A DNA stretch of 62,427 nucleotides, taken from contig CANHGL010000011.1 in NCBI GenBank assembly GCA_947460245.1, positions 1 through 62,427 on the forward strand. Direction: 5' to 3'. The notes under the pieces are model-generated. The model did no database searches and had not been told where the DNA came from. It worked only from the letters and a program-made list of their open reading frames with translations. The stretch comes from Sphingobacteriales bacterium (GTDB lineage Bacteria > Bacteroidota > Bacteroidia > Chitinophagales > JADIYW01). Below are positions 37,411 through 46,145 of this stretch, in pieces (positions within the stretch are counted from its first letter, which is position 1; each line of letters starts with the position of its first letter). A program made the position numbers and the translations under genes.

Positions 37411-37932
37411 TTAAGACCTTATGATCTTATGCTCCCGCAGAATATCTAGCGTTAGTGGACTTCCATCATTCAGATTCTTGTAAGCCAATACATCGCAGAG
37501 AAAAATTTTATGATCTCCGCCCTCCAGGCTATTTATGACCTTCAGGTGCAATACAGATAAACAATTTTTTAAAATTGGATATCCGCTCCATTCTGTCAAT
37601 TCCTTTCTTTTTTCCAGTCTTGCTATTTTATCTATGGTATTACCTGATTTCTTTCCTAATAGATCTACGAGCCTATACTGATTTCCTGCAAGCAACTGCA
37701 ACACAAACTCTCCGCTTGCTTCTATGTTGGTGAGTGTTCTGGTGCCGTGGTATATACCGCAAATAAACTGCTTAGGCTGCATACTAATTGGCGATACATA
37801 AGTGATAATATGCATATTCTGGCTGTTGCCAAACTTACTGCTGCAACTATAAACCGGCTGATTGGTTCGGTTCCATGGTTTCTTTTTTATCATACCTGCT
37901 GTGTGTTGTTTAAATATAGACAAATAATCCAT
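37411..37932 (-). CDS. Flavin reductase-like domain protein
   Basis: 173 residues of the FMN-binding split-barrel (flavin reductase) fold: VYSCSSKFGNSQNMHIITYV at the flavin-binding strand, QFICGIYHGTRTLTNIEASGEFVLQLL in the middle, and LHLKVINSLEGGDHKIFLCDVLAY near the end. It would bind FMN; a partner oxygenase is not adjacent. A second member of the superfamily lies at the window end (61883). Confidence 0.8.
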   Translation of the reverse strand: MDYLSIFKQHTAGMIKKKPWNRTNQPVYSCSSKFGNSQNMHIITYVSPISMQPKQFICGIYHGTRTLTNIEASGEFVLQLLAGNQYRLVDLLGKKSGNTIDKIARLEKRKELTEWSGYPILKNCLSVLHLKVINSLEGGDHKIFLCDVLAYKNLNDGSPLTLDILREHKIIRS

Positions 37933-38108
37933 TCACACAACCATGATCTCACAGCAAAGAAGCTCGGAGAGGATGATGCCAAAAAAAAGTCTTTATAAGC
38001 ATGGCTACCTTGCTGACCTAAATACAAATGGGACAATTAGCAAGGGAATTATTTTATGTAAATGAGACTGTACACCTTTAGAAGGAAAAACTTTTCAAAA
38101 AAAACCCA

Positions 38109-38116
38109 TACCTTTG
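38109..38116 (+). promoter_or_regulatory. -7 promoter box TACCTTTG for panD
   Basis: Exact TAnnTTTG match about 80 bp upstream of panD. No clear -33 TTG. The rest of the 263-bp gap (37933-38195) holds nothing recognisable. Confidence 0.4.
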
Positions 38117-38195
38117 TAGCTACTTATTTTTTGCATAAATGGATAGTTCAACGAAACAAAAAAGAGCATAAGTAGTAGAAAAAATAATTAGTAAA

Positions 38196-38546
38196 ATGGA
38201 AATACAAATTTTAAAATCAAAAATTCACAGAGCAGTAGTAACTGAAGCAAATATAGACTACATAGGTTCTATAACCATTGACGAAGATTTAATGGATGCT
38301 GCCAACTTAATAGTGAATGAACAGGTGCACGTATTGAATTACCGTAATGGAGCAAGGATAGTAACCTATGTAATTAAAGGAGAAAGAGGCAGTGGAATTA
38401 TATGTTTAAATGGTCCAGCAGCATTACAATTTAGCAAAGATGATCTAGCTGTTATTATTTCTTATGCAAATATGGATTTTGAAGCAGCAAAATCATTTAA
38501 GCCGACAGTTATTTTCCCTGTTTCCGGCAATAAACTCGCCCTATAG
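38196..38546 (+). CDS. panD: Aspartate 1-decarboxylase
   Basis: 116 residues, usual length. The Gly-Ser self-cleavage site is YIGSITID (residues about 23-30), which yields the pyruvoyl group. NEQVHVLNYRNGARIVTYVI and ERGSGIICLNGPAA are family motifs. It makes beta-alanine for pantothenate and coenzyme A. It stands alone; panB and panC are not in the window. Confidence 0.95.
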   Translation: MEIQILKSKIHRAVVTEANIDYIGSITIDEDLMDAANLIVNEQVHVLNYRNGARIVTYVIKGERGSGIICLNGPAALQFSKDDLAVIISYANMDFEAAKSFKPTVIFPVSGNKLAL

Positions 38547-38569
38547 TGCAAACTATTTAATAGCCGTAA

Positions 38570-38695
38570 TTGCTAAAAGATGTTTGGGGTAATGGCGTGT
38601 TTCGTGTAAACATTGATGGTAAGAATCAGACCATTGTAAATTGGCAATGCTTTATATTCAAACATATAAAACAGAATGTACAACTACAGATTTAA
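38570..38695 (+). pseudogene. Possible decayed gene fragment
   Basis: A 41-codon open frame with only a TTG start, reading LLKDVWGNGVFRVNIDGK and onward to VQLQI before a stop. Composition looks protein-like, and there is no match I can name. It lies in the 174-bp gap before the HNH protein and could be the 3' remnant of a lost gene. Low confidence. Confidence 0.2.
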
Positions 38696-38720
38696 ACTAA
38701 TCTTGAAGCCAAGTAGCACA

Positions 38721-39134
38721 ATGAAAAAAATATATTTAATAGTGTCACTACTTTTATTTAGTGTTTGTTGTTTTTCTCAGAGTCGGTATATCTCAGCAAC
38801 AATTAAAAAAATCGTATACACAAGAGATGGTGGCGTTTGCCAATGTTGTGGAAGTTCTTTAAACTTAGAATATGATCACATCACCCCATATTCCTGTGGT
38901 GGCAGTAGTGTTGTATCAAATATTCAGTTACTTTGCCAAAGATGCAATCGAAGTAAATCAAATAGCTGCTACTGCAAAGTACATGACAGAAGAGTAGGCA
39001 CTAACTGTTGTCAAAATAAGATAACCATAGAACCTACAACAACTTCAAGTCAATGCACTGGAACAACAAAGAAAGGGGCGAGGTGCAGAAACAAGACAAC
39101 CAATTCTAATAGCAGGTGTTATTTACATCAATAA
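38721..39134 (+). CDS. Exported HNH-nuclease-like protein with C-terminal Cys/His cluster
   Basis: 137 residues from the ATG at 38721. An ATG 15 codons upstream would hide the signal peptide. The N-terminal MKKIYLIVSLLLFSVCCFSQ is a Sec signal with a Bacteroidota-style CFSQ end. An HNH core follows: VCQCCGSS, LEYDHITPYSCGGSSVVSNI (the DH pair and N), and LLCQRCNRSKSN. The C-terminal 25 residues carry a separate Cys/His cluster, QCTGTTKKGARCRNK ending in CYLH, as in DUF5763-type tails. HNH nucleases are normally cytoplasmic; export suggests action on extracellular DNA or a toxin-like role. Confidence 0.75.
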   Translation: MKKIYLIVSLLLFSVCCFSQSRYISATIKKIVYTRDGGVCQCCGSSLNLEYDHITPYSCGGSSVVSNIQLLCQRCNRSKSNSCYCKVHDRRVGTNCCQNKITIEPTTTSSQCTGTTKKGARCRNKTTNSNSRCYLHQ

Positions 39135-39155
39135 TTTTAAACCAATCTAGAAGGT

Positions 39156-39401
39156 ATGAATAATAATTTATTATTTGCAATAGATCTTAATACGGAAGAG
39201 ATTATTGTTTCAGATTCTCCAAAAGGAAGTACTAAAATAAATTTTATAGAACGTCTCAGCCGCCAAGACAATGATATACTATATAATGCTGTTGTTACTT
39301 TAACATGCATTACAAATACTCCCAACTTTGACATTACAATCTTTAAAGCAATGGATAAAGTTTGCCAAATGATCTACAACAAACATAAAGGAACCATATA
39401 G
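39156..39401 (+). CDS. Small hypothetical protein following the exported HNH gene
   Basis: 81 residues with no signal peptide and no recognised domain, predicted mixed alpha/beta (NNNLLFAIDLNTEEIIVSDS, then a helix around NFIERLSRQDNDILYNAV). It starts 21 bp after the HNH stop, so it is probably co-transcribed. An immunity-like role can be imagined from this position, but nothing in the sequence proves it. Low GC like its neighbours. Confidence 0.5.
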   Translation: MNNNLLFAIDLNTEEIIVSDSPKGSTKINFIERLSRQDNDILYNAVVTLTCITNTPNFDITIFKAMDKVCQMIYNKHKGTI

Positions 39402-39545
39402 TCTTTTAAAAAAAATCTACGAAATAAGAGGAGCTACGAAACGAATAAGCAAACTATAGCAAGCAGCAACAGGACATTGCAGAAATGGCTGTTCAATTCA
39501 CCGCTTCAATATATTTATTCCTCACCATCCCCAAGAAATAGACAA

Positions 39546-39576
39546 AGGGTCTACAAGCTGTTAACTTATAAACCCT
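39546..39576 (-). terminator. Hairpin downstream of the tRNA (minus strand)
   Basis: A 12-bp stem (AGGGTTTATAAG with CTTGTAGACCCT, two G-U pairs) with a 7-nt loop, followed by TTTGTCTATTT. It lies 12 bp past the tRNA 3' end. The T run is weak. Upstream of it 39402-39545 shows nothing recognisable. Confidence 0.5.
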
Positions 39577-39587
39577 CTGTTGTGTTG

Positions 39588-39661
39588 TGGTCCCGCATGG
39601 GCTCGAACCATGGACCCCCTGATTATGAGTCAGGTGCTCTAACCAGCTGAGCTACAAGACC
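39588..39661 (-). tRNA. tRNA with CAT anticodon (Met elongator or Ile2)
   Basis: Complete cloverleaf on the minus strand: acceptor GGTCTTG/CGGGACC, D arm GCTCAGCTGGTTAGAGC, anticodon arm CTGA-CTCATAA-TCAG, T arm CATGGTTCGAGCCCATG, discriminator A. The CAT anticodon alone cannot separate elongator Met from lysidine-modified Ile2. It is not an initiator type by its acceptor pairing. Confidence 0.92.
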
Positions 39662-39692
39662 AATTACTATTCACTTAGTAATTTTCATTTTC

Positions 39693-39748
39693 GGTGCTCT
39701 AACCTCCCTCCCGATAGCTATCGGGATCTTCGGGAGAGCTACAGGACC
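39693..39748 (-). pseudogene. Broken 5' tRNA fragment with palindromic insert
   Basis: The bases GGTGCTCTAACC (39693) and GAGCTACAGGACC (39736) repeat the 5' half of the adjacent CAT-anticodon tRNA (acceptor 5' strand and D arm). Four bases between them are replaced by 31 bp containing the perfect 16-bp palindrome CCCGATAGCTATCGGG. The anticodon and T arms are absent. Confidence 0.65.
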
Positions 39749-39824
39749 GATGAATCATAGATTCATTAAACGAACGACAAATTTACACATTTACGGCAAA
39801 TATTAAAATGATATTTAAGATATC

Positions 39825-40850
39825 TTAGAAATTGTATACTGTTGCAAGTACGGTTTCGCCTACCGCCTTTAAGGTAAGCTTGTCTATAATATCCATATCA
39901 TCTCTATGGGTGTGCCAATGTGCCGGAAAACCACTGCGGGTACTATAGGTTCTATGGATAATATCTATAGTAGGTATCCTCGCCATTTCATTGATATAGT
40001 AATGATCATCTATAATCTGCGCGGTTATCTCTTTCTGAAAGAAATTACTATATCCCAAAACATCAGCCGTTTTCCATACCTGTTTCATAAAATCTGGGGC
40101 ATACTGCATAGATACTCCCTCATAAGTGAAGGTAGCTCCCTTCGCTCCCACCATATCCAGTAAAATACCATTCTCTGCCGTGTAATTAGGCAAATGTGGG
40201 TTTTTAGACCAGTACTGCGTTCCTAAACAGTAAAAGTCGCCCTGCTTTTGATTGGTCTCATATTCCGGCTGTCCGTAATCCTCCACATCCAGGAATAATA
40301 GATCTACTCCTATCTCTGCATGCTTTTGCTTTAGCTGCCTTGCCATCTCCAGCAATACCGCCACACCACTACCTGCATCATCAGCAGCTAGTATAGGCTT
40401 ATCTCTGTCCTTGTCATCCTGATCGGCAAATGGCCTGGAATCCCAGTGCGTGCAAATTAACAACCGTCTCTTGGCGGATGGATTATAAGATCCAACAATA
40501 TTTATACAGGGTACCGTTTCCCCATTATACACCACCACCTCGGTTTGCTGTGTGACCACCGAAGCATCGTATTGTTTTAATTTTTGTTGAATATACTCTG
40601 CACATCTTTGCTGTGCCTTACTACCCGGAACGCGAGGACCAAATGCAACCTGTTCCTGTACAAAGATATAAGCCGTGTCAGCAGAAAAAGCAGGCCGTAC
40701 GACTTGTTTCTCTATAGTTGCTTCCGCTGAAGAAGAAGATTCATTCTGCTTACAAGAAGTTACTAATAAAAGGATTATCAATACCAGTGAAATAATTCTG
40801 ATTCCCCGCAATTGACCAACCACTACCAACCACTGATTAGCTAATCTCAT
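39825..40850 (-). CDS. M28-family metallopeptidase / glutaminyl cyclase-like lipoprotein
   Basis: 341 residues with a lipoprotein signal (lipobox LLVTSC near residue 33). The zinc peptidase fold shows the first His-Asp in CTHWDSRPFAD, bridging Asp in ILAADDAGSGVAVLLEMARQ, Glu in LLFLDVEDYGQPE, Asp in ILLDMVGAKGATF, and the last His near IIHRTYSTRSGFPAHWHTHRDD. The WHTHRDD end is typical of the glutaminyl-peptide cyclotransferase-like branch. It probably trims or cyclises peptides in the periplasm. The ATG overlaps the cysS stop by 14 bp. Confidence 0.87.
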   Translation of the reverse strand: MRLANQWLVVVGQLRGIRIISLVLIILLLVTSCKQNESSSSAEATIEKQVVRPAFSADTAYIFVQEQVAFGPRVPGSKAQQRCAEYIQQKLKQYDASVVTQQTEVVVYNGETVPCINIVGSYNPSAKRRLLICTHWDSRPFADQDDKDRDKPILAADDAGSGVAVLLEMARQLKQKHAEIGVDLLFLDVEDYGQPEYETNQKQGDFYCLGTQYWSKNPHLPNYTAENGILLDMVGAKGATFTYEGVSMQYAPDFMKQVWKTADVLGYSNFFQKEITAQIIDDHYYINEMARIPTIDIIHRTYSTRSGFPAHWHTHRDDMDIIDKLTLKAVGETVLATVYNF

Positions 40851-42324
40851 AAGAAGTTTCGTCTTTACTGTCTTTAATCACTATACCGGCATCCTTAAGG
40901 GTATCTCTGATCTTATCGGAAGTAGCCCAATCTTTATTCTCGCGCGATTGTTTGCGGATGTCTATCACCAATTGCATTACCTTATCCAATACAGTATTAT
41001 CTGCTGCTGCTGATTCCTCTTTCAATCCAAGTACATCAAATACATACGTAGCAAAAGTTTGCTGTAACAACGTCCGTGTCGCTTCTGAAATCTTATTGGC
41101 TTGTTTGCCTTCGTTATAAAACACATTGATGTGCGTAGCAAGTTCATAAAGCGCAGCTATCAATTTTGCTGTATTGAAATCATCGTCCATGCTTTCCTTG
41201 CAAGCACTACATAATTCAATAATATCTTTTTCCGTTTTCTCATCTATAGCAATAGTATCTTGATTTAATGCTGTCAGGTATTTTACCGCATTCAACAATT
41301 TCCTCAAGCCCTTCTCTGCATCTTGCAACCCTTTTATATTGATATCTAATTCTGATGAATAGTGAGATTGCATAAATAAAAAACGAACAGTCATTGGAGA
41401 GTATGCCTTATCTAACAAAGGATGATTGCCTGTCACCAACTCAATAGGTAAAATAGAATTACCCAAGGATTTACTCATCTTCTGTCCATTAAAATTCAAC
41501 ATATTGCCATGCATCCAGTAACGTACAGGCTGATGATTACATACGCCTACATTCTGTGCAATCTCGCACTCATGATGCGGAAATTTAAGATCCATCCCTC
41601 CACCATGAATATCGAATTGTTGTCCGAGGTATTTAGTGCTCATCGCAGAGCACTCCAGGTGCCATCCTGGAAAACCCTCTCCCCATGGCGACTTCCACTT
41701 CATGATATGTGCCGGACTGGCCTTTTTCCAAAGTGCAAAATCAATAGCATTTCGTTTTTCTTCCTGACCATCCAGATCACGGTAACCTTCCATCAACTCA
41801 TCTATATTCCTTCCGGAGAGTATACCGTATTTATGCTGCTCATTATATGCTCTTACGTCGAAATAGACAGAGCCATTTATCGCATACGCAAACCCATTTT
41901 CTATAAGCTTCTGTGCCATATCTATCTGCTCAATAATATGTCCGGTAGCCGTTGGCTCTATGGTAGGTGGCAACATATTGAACAGTTTACATACGTCGTG
42001 AAAGCCTACCGTATATTTCTGTACTACTTCCATGGGTTCCAGGCTTTCCAGTTTCGCCTGCGATTCCATGCGATTCACGCCTTCTCCGCGCTCATTGGTA
42101 AGGTGTCCGGCATCCGTGATATTTCTTACATAACGCACCTGGTATCCACAATAAACGAGATATCTGTAAATCATATCAAAGGAAGTGAACGTTCTCACAT
42201 TACCAAGATGTACATCATTGTATACGGTAGGGCCGCAAACATACAACCCCAAAAAGGGTGGATGCAGCGGTTCGAATTTTTCTTTCTTGCGAGACAAGGA
42301 ATTATAAATATGTAAATCAGACAT
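40837..42324 (-). CDS. cysS: Cysteinyl-tRNA synthetase
   Basis: 495 residues. The class I signatures are clear: YVCGPTVYNDVHLGNVRTFT (HIGH equivalent HLGN), the zinc site with WHLECSAM, the MHGNMLNFNGQKMSKSLGN segment with KMSKS, and the anticodon-binding domain after about 340. Length is typical. The start lies 4 bp after a TATCTTTG box, so the mRNA is probably leaderless or nearly so. A 268-codon open frame on the opposite strand is antisense only. Confidence 0.97.
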   Translation of the reverse strand: MSDLHIYNSLSRKKEKFEPLHPPFLGLYVCGPTVYNDVHLGNVRTFTSFDMIYRYLVYCGYQVRYVRNITDAGHLTNERGEGVNRMESQAKLESLEPMEVVQKYTVGFHDVCKLFNMLPPTIEPTATGHIIEQIDMAQKLIENGFAYAINGSVYFDVRAYNEQHKYGILSGRNIDELMEGYRDLDGQEEKRNAIDFALWKKASPAHIMKWKSPWGEGFPGWHLECSAMSTKYLGQQFDIHGGGMDLKFPHHECEIAQNVGVCNHQPVRYWMHGNMLNFNGQKMSKSLGNSILPIELVTGNHPLLDKAYSPMTVRFLFMQSHYSSELDINIKGLQDAEKGLRKLLNAVKYLTALNQDTIAIDEKTEKDIIELCSACKESMDDDFNTAKLIAALYELATHINVFYNEGKQANKISEATRTLLQQTFATYVFDVLGLKEESAAADNTVLDKVMQLVIDIRKQSRENKDWATSDKIRDTLKDAGIVIKDSKDETSYEIS

Positions 42325-42328
42325 ATCA

Positions 42329-42336
42329 CAAAGATA
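42329..42336 (-). promoter_or_regulatory. -7 promoter box TATCTTTG for cysS
   Basis: Exact TAnnTTTG match on the minus strand, ending 4 bp before the cysS ATG. Confidence 0.5.
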
Positions 42337-42403
42337 GGGATTAGTCGATAGTCAGTAGTGTATGGTGGATAGTTTTTTGAAAGAAGAAATAGTTAAGATG
42401 TAG

Positions 42404-42958
42404 CTATTTTACGCGTTTAGGGTTTTGCTTTACGAAGGCTTCCCATCCTGAGTAAGATTTACCTGCAGCAGGAATTCCTTTTAAAGAAAAATGATGACAG
42501 ACCGCAGCAGCCAATCCATCCGTTGCATCTAACTGTTTAGGCAATGTGTCTGTTTTAAAAATATGTCCCAGCATAGCAGCCACTTGTTCTTTAGCCGCAT
42601 TTCCATTACCAGTTACGCTCTGCTTAATTTTTTTCGGAGAATATTCCTGAATGGGTATTTTCTGCGACAAGGCCGCTGCTATAGCCATCCCCTGGGCTCT
42701 CCCGAGCTTTAACATAGATTGTACATTCTTCCCAAAAAAAGGAGCTTCGATGGCCAGCACCTGTGGCTTATAGGCTAACACAATTTCTAACACGCGATCA
42801 TAAATGCAACTCAATCTATCATAGTGATCATCAAACTTCTCTGTATGTATACTACCTACAGCAACGAGTTCTATGGAGTTGCCATCAGATATAATAATAC
42901 CATAGCCCGTTACCTGCGTACCAGGGTCTACGCCTAGAATGGTTATCTTAGATGGCAT
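42404..42958 (-). CDS. ruvC: Holliday junction endodeoxyribonuclease RuvC
   Basis: 184 residues. The RNase H-like fold shows its catalytic acidic residues: Asp in ILGVDPGTQVTGYG near residue 10, Glu in VLAIEAPFFGKN near 70, and Asp in KQLDATDGLAAAVCHH near 145-148. QSVTGNGNAAKEQVAAML is the typical DNA-binding/dimer segment. It cuts Holliday junctions during recombination repair. RuvA and RuvB are not in the window. It is divergent from the flippase-like gene. Confidence 0.95.
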   Translation of the reverse strand: MPSKITILGVDPGTQVTGYGIIISDGNSIELVAVGSIHTEKFDDHYDRLSCIYDRVLEIVLAYKPQVLAIEAPFFGKNVQSMLKLGRAQGMAIAAALSQKIPIQEYSPKKIKQSVTGNGNAAKEQVAAMLGHIFKTDTLPKQLDATDGLAAAVCHHFSLKGIPAAGKSYSGWEAFVKQNPKRVK

Positions 42959-43030
42959 GATTTCGTAAAAATAGTATTTACTATGCAGTAAGAAGCAGGC
43001 TAAGTAAAGTTTTTATTATAAAAATCACCT

Positions 43031-43038
43031 TATCTTTG
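43031..43038 (+). promoter_or_regulatory. -7 promoter box TATCTTTG
   Basis: Exact TAnnTTTG match 13 bp upstream of the ATG at 43052. Confidence 0.45.
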
Positions 43039-43051
43039 ACCTCCCCTGAAT

Positions 43052-44020
43052 ATGAAGAAGTTGCTACAAAATAAACGCTCCAACAGGATTCTAAAGGTAC
43101 TACTGTTTTGTGGTTTACTTTATGTGCTATATCAACAGCTTTTTTCCAATGAGAAAATAGACATTGCATATGAGCACTTCTTAATCAATTTTCATGGTAA
43201 TTATCTTTTGCTATTGATGGTATTGCTACTGATGCTATTCAACTGGGGTATTGAAGCTATTAAATGGAAACTACTGATTGATAAGCTGCACCAAATTTCC
43301 TGGGCGGAAGCCATAGAAGGAATTCTCTTCGGGGTTACTTTTTCTTTATTTACCCCAAGCCGAATTGGTGAATTTGGAGGCAGGATTTTTGCCTTGAATA
43401 CAGACCGAAAAGAATCTATCGTATCCACCGCATTGGGCAGTCTGGCGCAAATCGTAGCCAATCTCACACTTGGCGCTCTTGGATTATTACTTTATGTAGC
43501 ATCCTTCAAAAAAACTGACTCCTATGTATTATTTGCATTCGTATTTATTTATCTGTTAATGATTACGGTAATTCACTTCTGCTATTACAACCTGGATGTA
43601 TTCAGTAATAAATTTTCAAAATTACCCTTACTCAAAAATTTGCGTAAGTATATTCATATTATAGACCTCTACCCTAATAGCGATTTCTTAAAACTGGAAT
43701 TTTTTTCAATTATACGTTACTGTATTTACTGTATCCAGTTTGTGATCTTGTTAAAATTCTTCAGTATTCAAATTCCGCTGCATACCTCTATGATGTTGGT
43801 GGCAGCAATATTTTTTGTGCAGACCATTAACCCATTTAATATTGCATTGATTGATTTTGGATTTCGAGGAAATGTGGCCGCCTATTTCCTTGCTCCATTT
43901 ACAGATAATCATATCGCCATTATTGCCACTACCATTAGCTTGTGGTTTATAAACCTCATTCTTCCGGCAATTATTGGAGGGCTATCTGCACTTCGATTTA
44001 AGTTCTTTAAAGAGGAATAA
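43052..44020 (+). CDS. Flippase-like membrane protein (LPG synthase TM family, UPF0104)
   Basis: 322 residues with about eight membrane helices. The family motif region LFGVTFSLFTPSRIGEFGGRI lies near residues 90-110, and NPFNIALIDFGFRGNVAAYF is another conserved stretch near 255-275. This is the transmembrane part of the MprF/AglD family without the lysyl-transferase domain. Members move lipids or lipid-linked sugars across the membrane; the cargo here is unknown. It is followed 39 bp later by the peptide transporter. Confidence 0.8.
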   Translation: MKKLLQNKRSNRILKVLLFCGLLYVLYQQLFSNEKIDIAYEHFLINFHGNYLLLLMVLLLMLFNWGIEAIKWKLLIDKLHQISWAEAIEGILFGVTFSLFTPSRIGEFGGRIFALNTDRKESIVSTALGSLAQIVANLTLGALGLLLYVASFKKTDSYVLFAFVFIYLLMITVIHFCYYNLDVFSNKFSKLPLLKNLRKYIHIIDLYPNSDFLKLEFFSIIRYCIYCIQFVILLKFFSIQIPLHTSMMLVAAIFFVQTINPFNIALIDFGFRGNVAAYFLAPFTDNHIAIIATTISLWFINLILPAIIGGLSALRFKFFKEE

Positions 44021-44059
44021 TCCAATCTTTTTTATATCTTTCGATTGTAAATCAACACT

Positions 44060-45547
44060 ATGTCTCAAAACACTGCAACTACAGAAACGTATATCGCTGA
44101 TGGCGTACAAGGCCATCCCAAACAACTTGCCTTATTATTCTTTACAGAAATGTGGGAACGATTCTCTTTTTACGGAATGCGCGCCCTACTGGTATTATTT
44201 ATGGTACATCAGTTAAAATATGCAGATGTAAAAGCTAATTTAATTTACGGAACATATACCGCTTTGGTTTACCTGATGCCCTTGTTTGGGGGTATCGCTG
44301 CAGACAAGTTATTAGGCTATCGAAAAGCTATTATTCTTGGTGCTATTTTGATGGCTGCAGGGCATTTAATTCTTGCTATCCCAACAGAATGGTCATTCTT
44401 TGCAGGTATGGCATTTCTGATATCTGGAAATGGATTCTTTAAACCAAATATTTCCACTATGGTGGGTAGACTATACCGCCCAGGAGATGCAAGACGCGAT
44501 GGCGCTTTCTCTATTTTTTACATGGGCGTGAACTTAGGTGCTGCGATAGGTGGTTTGATATGCGGTTACGTAGGTCAGGAAATTAACTGGCACTATGGAT
44601 TCGGATTAGCCGGAATTTTTATGGTATTAGGTTTGATTACTTTCATCTTTGGACAAAAATCTCTGGGAGAAATAGGACTTACCCCAAAAGATGAAAGCGG
44701 CACCACTATTCCTATGTCAAAGCAATCTATCGTATACATTGCTTCTTTAATTATCATCCCAATCTTTATTTTCCTATTCAACAACTATACTTTGATGGGA
44801 AAGATTATGTTCCCTGTATGTATCGTTGCTACATTGGGTATGATCTTTATTGCCTTCCAGCAGGATAAAGTAGCTAGAAATAAGATGCTGACCGCCATTG
44901 TTTTGGTGGCATTCTCTGTACTGTTCTGGGCATTCTACGAACAAGGTGGTGGCTCTCTTAACTTGTACACAGAGAGAAACGTGAATACTTTTGGGTTACC
45001 TGCAGCAGCGGTCAATAACTTCATCAATCCATTTTACATTATTCTCTTAAGCTTCCCATTTGCCTGGATGTGGTTAGCACTTTCTAAAAGAGGTAAAGAG
45101 CCTTCCGATCCCTTAAAATTTGCCTTTGCCTTCTTACAACTCGGCATAGGATTCTTATTATTTGTGACTGGTGCGAAACTAGCATTAAATGGTCAGGTAG
45201 GATTTTTCTGGTATGCCATGGGCTACCTTCTGTTGACAACCGGCGAGCTATGCCTATCTCCGATAGGTTTATCTATGATAACTAAATTATCTCCTACTAA
45301 ATATACAGGAATGATGATGGGATTCTGGTTCCTGGCATCCGCTTTAGGGCAACACCTGGCAGGATGGATTGGGACACTCATGGCGATACCTTCAGAAGGT
45401 GGCGCTACGACTGTATCTGCAATAGAATCCTTGGGAATATACAGCGGTGTATTTATGAAAATATTTTATGTCTCTATTACTGGAGGTTTGGTACTATTAT
45501 TGCTGGTTCCTATACTCAAGCGCTGGGCTCGTGGAACAAATGCTTAA
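44060..45547 (+). CDS. Proton-coupled peptide transporter (POT/PTR2 family)
   Basis: 495 residues and about 14 membrane helices. The first helix has the proton-coupling ExxERF motif in FFTEMWERFSFYGMRALLVLF. Helix 5 and its preceding loop match the PTR signatures (GNGFFKPNISTMVGRLY and AFSIFYMGVNLGAAIGGLICG). It imports di- and tripeptides using the proton gradient. The next gene begins 3 bp after its stop and is probably co-translated. Confidence 0.92.
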   Translation: MSQNTATTETYIADGVQGHPKQLALLFFTEMWERFSFYGMRALLVLFMVHQLKYADVKANLIYGTYTALVYLMPLFGGIAADKLLGYRKAIILGAILMAAGHLILAIPTEWSFFAGMAFLISGNGFFKPNISTMVGRLYRPGDARRDGAFSIFYMGVNLGAAIGGLICGYVGQEINWHYGFGLAGIFMVLGLITFIFGQKSLGEIGLTPKDESGTTIPMSKQSIVYIASLIIIPIFIFLFNNYTLMGKIMFPVCIVATLGMIFIAFQQDKVARNKMLTAIVLVAFSVLFWAFYEQGGGSLNLYTERNVNTFGLPAAAVNNFINPFYIILLSFPFAWMWLALSKRGKEPSDPLKFAFAFLQLGIGFLLFVTGAKLALNGQVGFFWYAMGYLLLTTGELCLSPIGLSMITKLSPTKYTGMMMGFWFLASALGQHLAGWIGTLMAIPSEGGATTVSAIESLGIYSGVFMKIFYVSITGGLVLLLLVPILKRWARGTNA

Positions 45548-45550
45548 TCG

Positions 45551-46030
45551 GTGAAGGGGAAAATTATAACAATAGCAGTCGTCGTTTTATTCTTCGGATA
45601 CTTTATAATGGAATCCTTAAGAGATAATGCTATGAATCAAGACCCCAATGGTTTTGTGATGGTTGGTAATGACACCTTAGGTAGAGACTGGGGAGCAATG
45701 GCTGCTGAAAGAGAAAGGATGGCTGCTGCTAATGCCGTAAATAGCAATGAGATTGCCCCCGTATTGGACTATGCTAATCTCAATGCAAAGACAGCCCCTG
45801 AGAATACAAATTACTATAGTGGCTCTTTGCTGCAAAATAGCAATCCTTATGCCGAAGAAAAATTAGATCAGAATAATTACACCAGTATAGAGGCAGGTGA
45901 TGGCAGAGAAATCATCACCGGGTATGAAAGAGAAGAGGAAAAAGAACCGATCTACCGATTCCAGACCCGACATCAAAAAGAAACCGGAAAGAGTGTTGTA
46001 TCCGAACCACAAATTAAGTTTAAAGAATAG
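45551..46030 (+). CDS. Hypothetical single-pass membrane protein
   Basis: 159 residues from a GTG start, 3 bp after the POT transporter stop. One N-terminal membrane helix (KIITIAVVVLFFGYFIME) is followed by a hydrophilic, low-complexity region rich in Asn, Glu and Ala (WGAMAAERERMAAANAVNSN). No domain recognised. Tight spacing suggests that it is co-expressed with the transporter and may be associated with it; this is inference. Confidence 0.6.
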   Translation: MKGKIITIAVVVLFFGYFIMESLRDNAMNQDPNGFVMVGNDTLGRDWGAMAAERERMAAANAVNSNEIAPVLDYANLNAKTAPENTNYYSGSLLQNSNPYAEEKLDQNNYTSIEAGDGREIITGYEREEEKEPIYRFQTRHQKETGKSVVSEPQIKFKE

Positions 46031-46145
46031 TGATTGGCACATTATAAGCCTCTGTTTTTTATCTGCATTATCTAACTGTTATAATGAATACCCCCGCTTT
46101 TTAAGTTGCTGTGTATCCCCTTATATTTGATTATAAATCTACAAG

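Noticed and set aside
41509-42315. 268-codon frame opposite cysS
   Set aside because: It is antisense to a well-supported essential gene, with no recognisable domain.
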